Notes: generated by a model from the letters alone, not told the origin. Numbered from the stretch's first letter, positions 44,289 to 54,049 are shown. The stretch: 64,000 nt of DNA from DASPKM01 sp035628135 (GCA_035628135.1 DASPKM010000008.1:32681-96680); one strand, 5' to 3'. Made by a program: numbers and translations.

Positions 44289-47200
44289 TTACTTTTCGAT
44301 ATCGTCCGCATCAATGATCAGTAACCCATGGCTGTGATAATGGTCACTGCATGTGTGCATGATCTGGTAGCTGGGTTGCGCAGGCTGCACCGGGCCTCCC
44401 GTACGCTTTTCGGACACCATTTTCTTAATGATGCGGTTCCTGTCGGCATCTACCAGCTTTTGCAATTGCTCGTCTTTTTCGCGATCAAAGTAAACGATGC
44501 CATCAACGATGGTGTACAGTGATTTTGCATAAATGCTCAGCGGATTGTCGGTCCACAAAACCACATCAGCGTCTTTACCTACTTTAAGACTGCCTACCCG
44601 GTCATCGACGTGCAGCATTTTTGCGGGGTTCAACGTAACCATCTTCAGCGCTTCTTCTTCTGTAACGCCTCCGTATTTCACAATCTTGGCCGCTTCCTGG
44701 TTCAGGCGGCGCGCCATTTCTGCATCGTCCGAATTAATCGCCACGTTCAATCCTACGCGGTGCATGATGGCGGCATTGTAAGGAATGGCATCCTGCACTT
44801 CCATTTTATAATTCCACCAGTCTGAGAAAGTGGATGCATTGGCGCCATGCGCTTTCATTTTATCGGCCACCTTATAACCCTCCAGTATATGCGTAAAGGT
44901 GTTGTACTTGTAACCCATTTGCTCCGCCACTTTAATGGAGCTGTTGATCTCGCTCTGCACGTAGGAGTGGCAGGTAATGAAGCGTTGGTTGTTCATGATC
45001 TCTACCAATGCTTCCAATTCCAGGTCGCGGCGCGGCGCTACCACTCCTTTCTTTGTTTTATTGGCCTCGTAGTCTTTCCAGGCGCGCTGGTAATCTTTTG
45101 CGCGTGTGAATGCATCCACCAGCACCTGCTCAACGCCCATCCTGGTATCGGGATAGCGGTTGTTGTTAGAGTTGTTGCCAATGGCAGCGGGTGAGCGTTT
45201 TACGTTTTCGCCCAGGGCAAATTTTATCTGGCCGGGCCAGTTCTTGAATTTCAGTTCCTCATCGTTGGCGCCCCAGCGCAGTTTTATCAATTGTGTTTGA
45301 CCGCCGATGGTATTGGCAGAACCATGCAGTATGTGCGAAGTGGTTACGCCACCACTGAGTTGACGGTAGATATTGATATCATCGGGATTGATATTGTCGC
45401 CGATGCGCACTTCCGATGTAACGCTTTGTCCGCCCTCGTTGATGGATGCTGCGGCAATGTGAGAGTGTTCATCGATAATACCCGGTGTTACGTGTTTTCC
45501 TGTTCCGTCGATCACTCTTGCGCCGGCTTCGGTCAGGTTCTTGCCTACGCCTGCTATTTTGCCGTTCCTGATCAACACGTCGGTATTCTGCAATATGCCT
45601 TCTTTTTCATTGGTCCATACCGTGGCATTTTTTATCAGGATGGTTTCCTGTTTGGGGGCCTTCCCCTCTTCCCAACCATAAGGTTCAAAAGGATAAGTGA
45701 CCTTGCCCAGCGGGCCGGACGGCCGTTTGCGGGCACTGTCGGTTTTTTGAACCATCGGTTCGGCGTAGGTGGCTGTCCATGTAATGCGGTTGCCAGCGGT
45801 ATCTTCACCGGTTCCACTCCACAAATCATCGCTGATAATACCGCTCAGCCTGAAATCGCCGCCCCTTCTTTCAGGCGCGAAGTTGATGCGCACCTGGCGG
45901 CCATCGTAGTAAAACCTGGAAGTAACAGTATCTTTTCCGATAACGCTGGCCGCGTTATTGGTCTTGAAGTCGAGCGTATAATTTACCGGGCCGGAAGGCG
46001 TATTCAATACTAGTTTGTATTTACCGCGCATTTCCTTCCAGGCATCGTCTTTAATACCATATTTTTTTCCATGCACCCAGTTTTGATAGATGATGGTCCT
46101 TTCGTTGAAGATGTTGCCGGAAGTGATCAGGAAGTTGGCGAGCTTGCCGGCATCCAGGCTTCCTACCAAGTCATAAATGCCCAGTACAGTTGCGGGATTT
46201 TTGGTCAATGCATTCATGGCATACGTTTCAGACAGACCGTTCTCCATTGCTTTGCGCAGGTTGGCCATGAATTGACGCGGGTCGCGCAGGTCGGCGGTGG
46301 TGAGGCAGAATGTAATGCCTGCTTTTTCCATAGCGCCCGCGTTGGTGGGCGCCAGTTCCCAATGCTTAAGGTCATTCAACGACACGAAGCGCGCATCGTT
46401 GGGATCTTCTACGTCCTGCGCCTGCGGATAGTTGAGCGATAAAATAAACACTGCATTCGTGGCTTTCATTTCCTTGATACGCTGGTATTCGTTGCCGCCG
46501 CCTTTGATGATGTATTGCACGCCGAACTCATCGCCGATGCGGTCAGCACGCAGGTTGTTCCATTTGTCGTTGGCGTCGAATATCTGTGGCAGGCTTTGAT
46601 TATCGAGCCAGGCCTGCAAGCTTAGGTTAGTGCCTTCGGAAGCAGGTTTGTTCTTATACCACTGCGCATCCAGATGGCTTTGACGCAACAAAGCTATCAT
46701 GCCCATCATGGAGTTGGGATAGCTCTGGGTAGAAGTGCCCTTGTTGAAAGCGTAGTGGGCAGAAGCTTTTTCTTTTACGATGCTGAAATTTTCTTTTTCG
46801 GTAGCAAGTGTTACCACCGCACCGGTGCCGCGGGCAATACCATCCTTTACATGCGTGAGCACTGTGCCAAAACCCAGGTCTCGCAAACCCTTGGCGCGCG
46901 CATCGTCTACCGCAAATACCCTGAAGGCATCTACTTCGCTCTTAATAGCCTGGTTCCAGCCATACGGACCCTTGGTGGCCGTGGCCAGCTGAGGCTGCTG
47001 GCCAAAGTTGAAGCCGCCCGGACGTTGCTGCGCCTGGGGCATGCCGTAATCGCTATAGATGTCGATGAAAGAAGGATAAATGAACTTGCCCTTGCAATCC
47101 ACTTCCACTGCACCCGGCGGCACTTTGATATTGGCGCCTACTGCCACTATCTTTCCTTCCTTTATCACCAAGGTGGCATTGGGTATGGTGGTGGAAGCAT

Positions 47201-47360
47201 CTTTTACAATGGTTGCGTTGGTGAAAGCGTAATGCCCTGTGCGCTCATCGGCTATGCCATTTACCGGGAAAGTGCCCTGGGCTATTGTTGTGGAAACGAC
47301 GGACAGAAAAACCATCAGCAGGAATAATTTTTCCCGCCCGTACAGCAATGCATTTCTCAT
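44289..47360 (-). CDS. Secreted double amidohydrolase, C-terminal half catalytic
   Basis: A protein of 1023 residues; the ATG at 47360 gives the signal peptide MRNALLYGREKLFLLMVFLS. It contains two amidohydrolase-like halves. The N-terminal half (about 35-440) has the family framework (ATLVIKEGKIVAVG, LGIYDLVGSLDAGK) but reads PSFIDIYSDYG where HxH is expected. A beta linker (about 450-580) follows. The C-terminal half is complete: PGIIDEHSHIAAAS (HxH), FITCHSYVQSE, THILEGYK and INSDDAEM supply the metal ligands and catalytic Asp. It should be a periplasmic hydrolase of cyclic amide or peptide substrates, with the substrate unknown. The C-terminus is His-rich (HTCSDHYHSHG). It forms an operon with the smaller paralogue. 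Confidence 0.9.
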   Translation of the reverse strand: MRNALLYGREKLFLLMVFLSVVSTTIAQGTFPVNGIADERTGHYAFTNATIVKDASTTIPNATLVIKEGKIVAVGANIKVPPGAVEVDCKGKFIYPSFIDIYSDYGMPQAQQRPGGFNFGQQPQLATATKGPYGWNQAIKSEVDAFRVFAVDDARAKGLRDLGFGTVLTHVKDGIARGTGAVVTLATEKENFSIVKEKASAHYAFNKGTSTQSYPNSMMGMIALLRQSHLDAQWYKNKPASEGTNLSLQAWLDNQSLPQIFDANDKWNNLRADRIGDEFGVQYIIKGGGNEYQRIKEMKATNAVFILSLNYPQAQDVEDPNDARFVSLNDLKHWELAPTNAGAMEKAGITFCLTTADLRDPRQFMANLRKAMENGLSETYAMNALTKNPATVLGIYDLVGSLDAGKLANFLITSGNIFNERTIIYQNWVHGKKYGIKDDAWKEMRGKYKLVLNTPSGPVNYTLDFKTNNAASVIGKDTVTSRFYYDGRQVRINFAPERRGGDFRLSGIISDDLWSGTGEDTAGNRITWTATYAEPMVQKTDSARKRPSGPLGKVTYPFEPYGWEEGKAPKQETILIKNATVWTNEKEGILQNTDVLIRNGKIAGVGKNLTEAGARVIDGTGKHVTPGIIDEHSHIAAASINEGGQSVTSEVRIGDNINPDDINIYRQLSGGVTTSHILHGSANTIGGQTQLIKLRWGANDEELKFKNWPGQIKFALGENVKRSPAAIGNNSNNNRYPDTRMGVEQVLVDAFTRAKDYQRAWKDYEANKTKKGVVAPRRDLELEALVEIMNNQRFITCHSYVQSEINSSIKVAEQMGYKYNTFTHILEGYKVADKMKAHGANASTFSDWWNYKMEVQDAIPYNAAIMHRVGLNVAINSDDAEMARRLNQEAAKIVKYGGVTEEEALKMVTLNPAKMLHVDDRVGSLKVGKDADVVLWTDNPLSIYAKSLYTIVDGIVYFDREKDEQLQKLVDADRNRIIKKMVSEKRTGGPVQPAQPSYQIMHTCSDHYHSHGLLIIDADDIEK

Positions 47361-47443
47361 GATGTAGTTTTTTTTGCAATCAGTAATGGGCACACAATTT
47401 AAGCAAATGGGCTAATTTCGGCCCAGATTTCATTTCAATTTTA

Positions 47444-48118
47444 ATGAACATTGCGTCCTATATCGATCACACATTACTAAAACCTTCCATACTTACTACA
47501 GAAGTAGAAAAATTGTGCAGCGAAGCATATGCATACGGCTTTGCCGCAGTGTGCGTTCCGCCCCCTTTTGTACAAAGATGCAAGACCATTTTACAGCCTT
47601 CCGCTGTTAAGGTGGCAACCGTCATCGGCTTTCCGTTTGGTTATTCGGTGATAGAAGCCAAGCTGGCCGAAACGGTGATGGCAGTGGTAGACGGGGCCGA
47701 TGAACTGGACATGGTGATCAACCTGGCAGCCCTGAAGAATGGCGACTGGCAATATCTTGATAAAGAAGTACATCATGTGCTGGAAGTAACCCGCCAGCAT
47801 AATAAAGTGTTGAAAGTGATCATTGAATCGGGCACCCTTACAGCCGCTGAGATCGTTGAATGCTGCCATCGTTACGCTAAAGCGGGCGTTGATTTTGTTA
47901 AGACTTCCACGGGCTACGCCGAAAAAGGGGCTTCGGTGGAAGATGTGCAACTGATGCGCAGGAATTTGCCGTCTTCCATCCGTGTAAAGGCCTCCGGCGG
48001 CATCCGCACATATGATTTTGCAAAAGCACTGATCGGGGCCGGGGCCGACCGCCTGGGATGCAGCGCCAGCGTGGCCATTGTAAGCGGGGCGCCGGACGCG
48101 CAGCCCGCAAAATATTGA
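47444..48118 (+). CDS. deoC: Deoxyribose-phosphate aldolase
   Basis: Class I aldolase splitting 2-deoxyribose 5-phosphate into glyceraldehyde 3-phosphate and acetaldehyde, used in nucleoside breakdown. Its 224 residues form a TIM barrel. The Schiff-base lysine is Lys153 in VDFVKTSTGY; Asp89 (ADELDMVIN) and Lys182 (RVKASGGIR) form the proton relay. The C-terminus GCSASVAIVSG holds the phosphate-binding serine region. It is divergent from the amidohydrolase operon with an 83-bp spacer and is not next to other deo genes. A TAATTTCG box at 47413-47420 is a weak -7 candidate. Confidence 0.96.
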   Translation: MNIASYIDHTLLKPSILTTEVEKLCSEAYAYGFAAVCVPPPFVQRCKTILQPSAVKVATVIGFPFGYSVIEAKLAETVMAVVDGADELDMVINLAALKNGDWQYLDKEVHHVLEVTRQHNKVLKVIIESGTLTAAEIVECCHRYAKAGVDFVKTSTGYAEKGASVEDVQLMRRNLPSSIRVKASGGIRTYDFAKALIGAGADRLGCSASVAIVSGAPDAQPAKY

Positions 48119-48179
48119 TGGCCCTATTTTTGACTGATTATTTGATTATAGCCGTGTACGCTTAAATAAATTAGCTCGA

Positions 48180-48605
48180 ATGAAAATTATCCTTGGTCTT
48201 TTCCTGCTGATCACCGCGCTTTCCACGCGGGCGCAAAATGATTCTGCGTCCAATGTAGTGGTGCATAAGGACCCGCGCATCGACCTGCTGATAAAAAAGC
48301 AGATCGACATCAACGAAGAAACCACCCGCGACACGCGCCGCACCATGCAGGGTTATCGCATCCTGGTCATCAATTCAAACGATCGCAATAAAGTATTTGC
48401 GGCCAAGGCAAAGATCTACCAGTTATATCCGGACTTGAAGCCCTATCTCATGTATCAACCCCCGTTTTATAAACTGAAGGTGGGCAATTTCAAAACAAAA
48501 GAAGAGGCCGAGGAATACCGTAAAGAACTTTTACGCCAGTTTCCTACCGGCTTGTATGTCATTAGAGAAATTATAGAAGTAAAGCCGGGAACGGGTACCA
48601 ACTAG
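48180..48605 (+). CDS. Secreted SPOR-domain protein
   Basis: A protein of 141 residues with a signal peptide (MKIILGLFLLITALSTRAQ). Residues 55-130 form a SPOR domain (GYRILVINSNDRNKVFAAK, KLKVGNFKTKEEAEEYRKEL). SPOR domains bind peptidoglycan stripped of stem peptides, mainly at division sites. The N-terminal mature part (KDPRIDLLIKKQIDINEE) is helical and short. It is probably co-transcribed with the M20 gene 27 bp downstream, although that gene has its own promoter-like box. Confidence 0.9.
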   Translation: MKIILGLFLLITALSTRAQNDSASNVVVHKDPRIDLLIKKQIDINEETTRDTRRTMQGYRILVINSNDRNKVFAAKAKIYQLYPDLKPYLMYQPPFYKLKVGNFKTKEEAEEYRKELLRQFPTGLYVIREIIEVKPGTGTN

Positions 48606-48620
48606 CAGCCAATTCTCATT

Positions 48621-48628
48621 TATCTTCG
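48621..48628 (+). promoter_or_regulatory. Candidate -7 box of the M20 gene
   Basis: TATCTTCG, one mismatch to TAnnTTTG, ends 4 nt before the ATG at 48633. Spacing to the start codon is like that at guaA and pdeM. Confidence 0.35.
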
Positions 48629-48632
48629 CTGC

Positions 48633-49826
48633 ATGTTGCAGCAATCCATTAAACAACTGGCCGGCCAGTATGCCCCTGAGCATATTGCCATCCGCCGTCA
48701 CCTGCACGCACATCCCGAACTAAGCTACCAGGAATTTGAAACTTCCCGTTATGTTCAGCAAAAGCTGGATGAATTAGGCATTCCTTACAAAACCATGGCC
48801 ACTACCGGCGTGGTAGGATTGATACAGGGTAACAATCCTGGCAAAAGAGTAATTGCCTTGCGTGCCGATATGGATGCGCTGCCCATTACCGAGCAAACCG
48901 GCGTCGATTATCAATCTACCCGCGATGGCATTATGCATGCCTGCGGCCACGACGTACACACCACCTGCCTTTTGGGCGCAGCAAAAATTCTAAACCAATT
49001 GAAGGCTGAATGGGAAGGCACGGTGAAGCTGATCTTTCAGCCGGGTGAAGAACGCAATCCCGGGGGCGCCAGCATTCTCATTAAAGAAGGCGTATTGAAA
49101 GCGCCCGATGTGCAGGCGATTGTAGGATTACACGTGCACCCGCAACTGGAGGTAGGAAAGTTTAGCTTTCGCGAAGGAAAGGTAATGGCCAGCGCCGATG
49201 AAATCTATATCACCGTAAAGGGGCCGGGCGGTCACGCAGGGTCGCCGCATATGACGGTGGATACGATATTGGTGGCATCGCACATTGTTACAGGGCTTCA
49301 GCAGATCATCAGCCGCATCAGGAACCCGTTCAATCCTTCGGTGCTTTCCATTTGTTCATTCCAGGGAGGCAATACCACCAATGTCATTCCTTCGGAAGTG
49401 AAGTTGATGGGCACTTTTCGTGCCATGGACGAAGAATGGCGTTTCAAGGCGCATGAACTTATCAAAAAACATTGCATAGAGATCGCGCACGGCATGGGCG
49501 CTGAAATAGATGTTCACATCGATGTGGGATATCCTTCGGTATACAATAATGAAGCGCTGAATGCACAGGTGCGTGATCAGGCAATAGCGTATTTTGGAGA
49601 CGACCGCGTAAAAGAAACCGAGCTGCGCATGGGCGCGGAGGATTTCGGTTATTACTCACAGGTAGTTCCCGGCTGTTTCTTCAGGCTGGGAGTAGGCAAT
49701 GCTTCTAAAGGAATTACTTCAGGCGTGCACACGCCCACTTTCAATGTCGATGAATCTGCAATTGAATTAGGAATGCAGATAATGGCATGGCTGGGCGCGA
49801 CACTGGTGCCCGAGCAAAAAGAATAG
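48633..49826 (+). CDS. M20D-family amidohydrolase/carboxypeptidase
   Basis: Zinc amidohydrolase of 397 residues, in the N-acyl-amino-acid amidohydrolase/IAA-amino-acid hydrolase group. Key segments are HLHAHPELSYQEFET, RADMDALPITEQTG, MHACGHDVHTTCLLGAA (metal ligands Cys and His), FQPGEERNPGGAS (catalytic Glu and ligand) and GLHVHPQLEVG. The lid dimerisation domain begins at about 185 (YITVKGPGGHAGSPH), and RMGAEDFGYYSQ near the C-terminus supplies the last ligand region. No signal peptide is present, so it is cytosolic. The physiological substrate, an acylated or conjugated amino acid, is unknown. Confidence 0.94.
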   Translation: MLQQSIKQLAGQYAPEHIAIRRHLHAHPELSYQEFETSRYVQQKLDELGIPYKTMATTGVVGLIQGNNPGKRVIALRADMDALPITEQTGVDYQSTRDGIMHACGHDVHTTCLLGAAKILNQLKAEWEGTVKLIFQPGEERNPGGASILIKEGVLKAPDVQAIVGLHVHPQLEVGKFSFREGKVMASADEIYITVKGPGGHAGSPHMTVDTILVASHIVTGLQQIISRIRNPFNPSVLSICSFQGGNTTNVIPSEVKLMGTFRAMDEEWRFKAHELIKKHCIEIAHGMGAEIDVHIDVGYPSVYNNEALNAQVRDQAIAYFGDDRVKETELRMGAEDFGYYSQVVPGCFFRLGVGNASKGITSGVHTPTFNVDESAIELGMQIMAWLGATLVPEQKE

Positions 49827-49902
49827 CACAGATTTCAATAAGCTCCAGGATTACACAGTCATACCGCGGAGATGGCAGGACTATCGCATACCCGGTTTTC
49901 GC

Positions 49903-49936
49903 AAAAAAAAATTTGACCGGCATAAGCCGGTCAAAT
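49903..49936 (-). terminator. Rho-independent terminator of the S41 protease gene
   Basis: A perfect 11-bp stem, ATTTGACCGGC (49911-49921) with GCCGGTCAAAT (49926-49936), has an ATAA loop. The A-tract at 49903-49910 reads as a run of T on the minus strand. It lies 46 bp after the S41 stop and could partly serve the convergent M20 gene. Confidence 0.9.
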
Positions 49937-49981
49937 CTGTATGATGCTTCATCTGTTTTAGAATCTGTGCAATAAAAATCC

Positions 49982-51340
49982 TTAGTGCGTGCGCAATCTC
50001 CTCGCATCGATGGTTCCCTTGAACTCCGGCGCAGACAAAGTTTCATTGCTCTTATCCACTACAGGATTTGCCTGGTAAGTATCGGTAGACCTCAAGCGGA
50101 ATGAGCCGGTGCTGATATGTTTCAACACGCTTGCCAACGATGCTTCGTTTATATCGCCCCAATCCTTATCCAATCCATCGGCAACCGTATTGTCCAGCGC
50201 CATGCCATCGAAATAATTTCCCTGGCCGGTGCTGTTGGTGCTGCGGAACGAAACCGGGAATACATACCAGTCGCCAACAGGATATGGGAAGTAACCCACA
50301 GGTTTGCCATAGGTTTTAGAAGGACCAACCAACTTAACGTCCATGTGCGGCTTCAGGTTATTGATGAGCAGTTCACTCGCAGAAGCGGTGTTATTGCTCA
50401 CGATAAAATAAATGTGCTCGGGATTCAATGCACCCAACTTGGTGAAGTTGGTAGACTCATTGAAGAATTGCGCATATTTATCGTTGAACGACTGAGTCAT
50501 CATCAGGCTCCCATTAGCGGACGGCTTGATGAGGTAGTTCGCCAGCTTATGCTGCATGCTTACATAACCACCACCGTTGTAGCGGAGGTCGATGATCACA
50601 TCCGTCACGTTTTGCTGTGTGAATTTGTTGAACACCTGCTGGAACTTGTTATAGATGGCGGTGGTATCACCCAAAAATGAATTGAACACCATGTAACCTA
50701 CTTTCTTAGTACCCGCGGTGTATACGCTGTCGAGGAAAATCGGGTTTTCCTGGTAAGCGGCGGCCACGAGGTCGATGTCTACACTGGACCCATCGGGCTT
50801 TTGGAAAGTAATGCTGGCGTTGGGACTTTCGAATATCGCATTCACAATAAACGCGGCATTACCGGTAGTGATATTGGTGTTGCCATTGATCTTGGTAATG
50901 CGCCATCCGCGCCTGATGCCTTTAAGACCGGCGGGCGAAGCTTTCTCCACGAACTTTACGCGCAAGTCGCCTTCTACCCTGAAAAATACGCTCATGCCAA
51001 AATCAAGTGCAGAACCTGAGCTTACATTATCCCAATCTTTTTGCTTATAGGCAAAGCTCCAGCGGTCAACCGGGTTGGTAAAGCCGGGTTCCTTGCTGTA
51101 TGTCCTGATAGCGGTCATGATCTTATCAAGATCGGTATAGGACTGTGCGTTGAAGCTGGAAGGTATCTGGTTGTACCAGAGATACAGTTCCCGGGTAACC
51201 AGCAGTGCAGAATCTTTAAATTTGTCCGCGGCGGGCGGAGGAGGAGGCGGAGTATCGCCACCTTTATTTTTTTTACAGGCCGATAGTATGGTCAATCCCA
51301 TTACAAAGGCAAGCAATAACTTCAATTTCAGCGATCGCAT
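49982..51340 (-). CDS. S41-family (CtpA-like) periplasmic protease lipoprotein
   Basis: A protein of 452 residues. The ATG at 51340 yields a lipoprotein signal (MRSLKLKLLLAFVMGLTILSAC, Cys22) followed by a Pro-rich spacer. A helical N-terminal domain is followed by a PDZ domain (about 113-195: DFGMSVFF, VEKASPAGLKGIRRGW, ITKINGN). The tail-specific protease core has VIIDLRYNGGGY, the Ser region NNTASASELLINNLK (about 317-330) and Lys346 in TYGKPVGY, so the Ser-Lys dyad is in place. It probably degrades misfolded or tagged envelope proteins. A single gene with its own terminator; upstream lies a 360-bp spacer to maeB. Confidence 0.93.
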   Translation of the reverse strand: MRSLKLKLLLAFVMGLTILSACKKNKGGDTPPPPPPAADKFKDSALLVTRELYLWYNQIPSSFNAQSYTDLDKIMTAIRTYSKEPGFTNPVDRWSFAYKQKDWDNVSSGSALDFGMSVFFRVEGDLRVKFVEKASPAGLKGIRRGWRITKINGNTNITTGNAAFIVNAIFESPNASITFQKPDGSSVDIDLVAAAYQENPIFLDSVYTAGTKKVGYMVFNSFLGDTTAIYNKFQQVFNKFTQQNVTDVIIDLRYNGGGYVSMQHKLANYLIKPSANGSLMMTQSFNDKYAQFFNESTNFTKLGALNPEHIYFIVSNNTASASELLINNLKPHMDVKLVGPSKTYGKPVGYFPYPVGDWYVFPVSFRSTNSTGQGNYFDGMALDNTVADGLDKDWGDINEASLASVLKHISTGSFRLRSTDTYQANPVVDKSNETLSAPEFKGTIDARRLRTH

Positions 51341-51700
51341 AATTTTAAAACAGGTTTTAGTTGAATAAGTAAAAGCGCTTAAAAGACGCAATAAGTTCTC
51401 CGGAATATGCTAATGATCGGTGTTTTAACAATAACTTAGGTTAAGTGTCCGATTATGATTGAGTTACGGGTTTAAGCCGGTACGCGTTGCTTACCAAGTG
51501 CGCCGGTAATGACAGGTACCGGGAATACGGTAAAATTAAATATTCGGCGCTTAATACGCAACCTTTCATCCATGCTTACAACCTGTAATTTGTAACTCCA
51601 TAAACGTTAACTGATAATTTCAAACTAAGACCTGCCACCCACGCATAAAAAATGCGCTAACACCGTTTTTCGTAAATTGCGCGCTTACCCGGTATCATCT
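51341..51700. other. Divergent spacer between S41 protease and maeB
   Basis: A 360-bp spacer that must hold both promoters. A short inverted repeat CGCAT/ATGCG with an A-rich loop lies near 51643-51657. A riboswitch or tRNA was looked for and not recognised. An open frame reaches 51677 on the plus strand, but the accepted maeB start is 51701. Confidence 0.4.
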
Positions 51701-54049
51701 ATGCAAAAAAAACTGCGTCGTGAACAGGCTCTTGAGTACCATGCCAAAGGCAGGCCCGGAAAGATAGAAGTAGTCCCCACCAAAGAAGCAAAGACCCAGC
51801 GAGACCTATCCCTGGCCTATTCGCCCGGAGTGGCTGAACCGTGCAAGGAAATTGCATTGAACAAGGAGCAGGTATATAAATACACTGCCCGCGGCAACCT
51901 GGTGGCGGTCATCAGCAATGGCACTGCCGTATTGGGCCTGGGCGATATAGGCCCCGAAGCCAGCAAACCCGTGATGGAAGGCAAGGGCGTTCTGTTCAAG
52001 ATCTTCGCCGACATAGATGTTTTCGATATCGAAATAGCCGAAAAAGACCCGGAAAAATTCGTGCAGATCGTTAAAGCATTGGAACCCACTTTCGGCGGCA
52101 TCAACCTCGAAGACATCAAGGCTCCCGAATGTTTTTACATTGAAAAAGAATTAAGGGAATCGCTCAAAATTCCCGTAATGCACGACGACCAGCACGGGAC
52201 CGCCATCATCAGCGGCGCGGCCCTGTTGAACGCACTGGAGCTGCAAAAGAAAAAAATCGACCGCGTCAAATTCGTGGTCAATGGCGCCGGTGCGGCAGCC
52301 ATGGCCTGCGTACAATTGTATGTTTCATTGGGGGCCAGGCCCGAGAACTTTATTTTGTTCGATAAGGATGGCGTATTGCACGCCGAACGCGCCGACCTTG
52401 ATGATATTAAGCAGAGGTTTGCTGTCAGGAGAAAAGAAATTACGCTGGGAGAGGCGCTGAAAGATGCAGACGTATTTATTGGCTTAAGCGTGGGCAATGT
52501 AGTAACGCAGGACATGGTGAAGAGCATGGCCAAAAATCCTGTTGTGTTCGCTATGGCCAATCCTGATCCTGAAATTCCGTACGAGCTCGCGGCTTCCACA
52601 CGCAAGGATATTATTATGGCTACCGGCCGCAGCGATTATCCCAACCAGGTGAACAATGTGTTGGGCTTTCCGTTCATTTTCCGTGGAGCCCTGGATGTGC
52701 GCGCCACCAAAATCAACGAGGCCATGAAATTGGCCGCCGTACATGCATTGGCCCAACTGGCCAAAAGTCCGGTGCCCGACATTGTGAACATCGCGTACAA
52801 CGAAAAGAGCATCGTCTTCGGCCCTAATTATATTATTCCAAAGCCGCTCGATCCCCGGTTGCTTTCTACGGTTGCGCCGGCTGTGGCAAAGGCGGCCATC
52901 GAAAGCGGCGTTGCGCAAACACGCATCGAGAACTGGGACAGCTATGCCATCGAATTGAATAAACGGCTGGGGCTCGATAACCAGATCATCCGCATTCTTG
53001 GCAACAAGGCCAGGCGCGCGCCTAAAAGGCTGGTATTTGCCGAAGCCGACAATCTTAAAATACTCAAGGCGGCACAGATCATTTATGATGAAAACATCGC
53101 TTATCCGATTTTACTCGGCGATGAAAAAAAGATACAAACCATTGCCAATGCACATGGCATAGACCTGGACGGGCTTCCCATTTTCGATCCGCGCAGCGAT
53201 GAGTTCGAGGACCGGCGCAAATTTTTCGGAGAAATATTGTTTGAAAAGAGGCAGCGCCGCGGCATCAACAAATACGAGTCGAACAAGATCATGAAGGACC
53301 GCAACTATTTTGGATGCATGCTGGTGGAAAGCGGTGAAGCCGATGCCATGATCTCGGGGCTTACGCGCAACTATGCCGATACCATCAGGCCCGCAATACA
53401 GGTGATCGGTACAGAGGATGGTGTAAAAAAGATAGCAGGCATGTACCTGTTGCTTACCAAAAAAGGCCCCCTGTTCCTGGCCGATACAACGGTCAACTTC
53501 AATCCAACCGCCGAAGAGCTGGCGGATATTACGCTGATGGTGGCCAAGGAAGTGCGGAATTTCAACCTCACCCCCCGCGTGGCCATGCTAAGCTATTCCA
53601 ATTTCGGCAGCAGCAACTCTCCCGAAGCGCGGCTGGTGGCCGAAGCAAGGCGGATAGTGAAGCAACGCAATCCTTCGCTGATTGTAGATGGTGAGATGCA
53701 GGCCAGTATAGCCTTTAACCAGGAAATACTGCGCGATAATTATCCTTTCAGCGAACTGGTAGACCAGGAAGTGAACACTTTGATATTCCCCAACCTTGCC
53801 GCGGGCAACGTGGCCTATAATTTACTGAAGGAGGTAGGCGGAGCCGATGCCATTGGCCCGATTCTTTTAGGCCTGAAGAAACCGGTGCACGTGTTGCAAT
53901 TGGGCAGTTCGGTAAGAAGCATCGTAAACATGGCGCTGGTAGCGGTTATCGATGCGCAGATCAAATGCAAAACCGATGTGCAGACCGAGGTTAACCGCTC
54001 CCGCTGGTGGAAGCGCTTTAAAAAGACAAAAGAAGAAGAGAAGCGATAG
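51701..54049 (+). CDS. maeB: NADP-dependent malic enzyme fused to a phosphotransacetylase-like domain
   Basis: A cytosolic protein of 782 residues. The ATG at 51701 gives MQKKLRREQALEYHAKGRPG, the normal start. The N-terminal 430 residues are malic enzyme: SLAYSPGVAEPC, FGGINLEDIKAPECF, HDDQHGTAIISGAALLNAL, the nucleotide-binding VVNGAGAAAMA, and FAMANPDPEIPY. It converts malate to pyruvate and CO2, making NADPH. The C-terminal about 340 residues (KRLVFAEADNLKILKAAQ, GLTRNYADTIRPA, LSYSNFGSSNSPEA, INMALVAVIDAQ region) are a phosphate acetyl/butyryl transferase domain that usually binds acetyl-CoA as a regulator. This MaeB fusion is the standard long form. It is likely to start an operon with the Mla-type genes downstream. 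Confidence 0.96.
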   Translation: MQKKLRREQALEYHAKGRPGKIEVVPTKEAKTQRDLSLAYSPGVAEPCKEIALNKEQVYKYTARGNLVAVISNGTAVLGLGDIGPEASKPVMEGKGVLFKIFADIDVFDIEIAEKDPEKFVQIVKALEPTFGGINLEDIKAPECFYIEKELRESLKIPVMHDDQHGTAIISGAALLNALELQKKKIDRVKFVVNGAGAAAMACVQLYVSLGARPENFILFDKDGVLHAERADLDDIKQRFAVRRKEITLGEALKDADVFIGLSVGNVVTQDMVKSMAKNPVVFAMANPDPEIPYELAASTRKDIIMATGRSDYPNQVNNVLGFPFIFRGALDVRATKINEAMKLAAVHALAQLAKSPVPDIVNIAYNEKSIVFGPNYIIPKPLDPRLLSTVAPAVAKAAIESGVAQTRIENWDSYAIELNKRLGLDNQIIRILGNKARRAPKRLVFAEADNLKILKAAQIIYDENIAYPILLGDEKKIQTIANAHGIDLDGLPIFDPRSDEFEDRRKFFGEILFEKRQRRGINKYESNKIMKDRNYFGCMLVESGEADAMISGLTRNYADTIRPAIQVIGTEDGVKKIAGMYLLLTKKGPLFLADTTVNFNPTAEELADITLMVAKEVRNFNLTPRVAMLSYSNFGSSNSPEARLVAEARRIVKQRNPSLIVDGEMQASIAFNQEILRDNYPFSELVDQEVNTLIFPNLAAGNVAYNLLKEVGGADAIGPILLGLKKPVHVLQLGSSVRSIVNMALVAVIDAQIKCKTDVQTEVNRSRWWKRFKKTKEEEKR

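Noticed and set aside
45291..46013. Plus-strand open frame of 240 codons inside the large amidohydrolase gene
   Set aside because: Antisense shadow of a gene with clear motifs; no start signal or family features.
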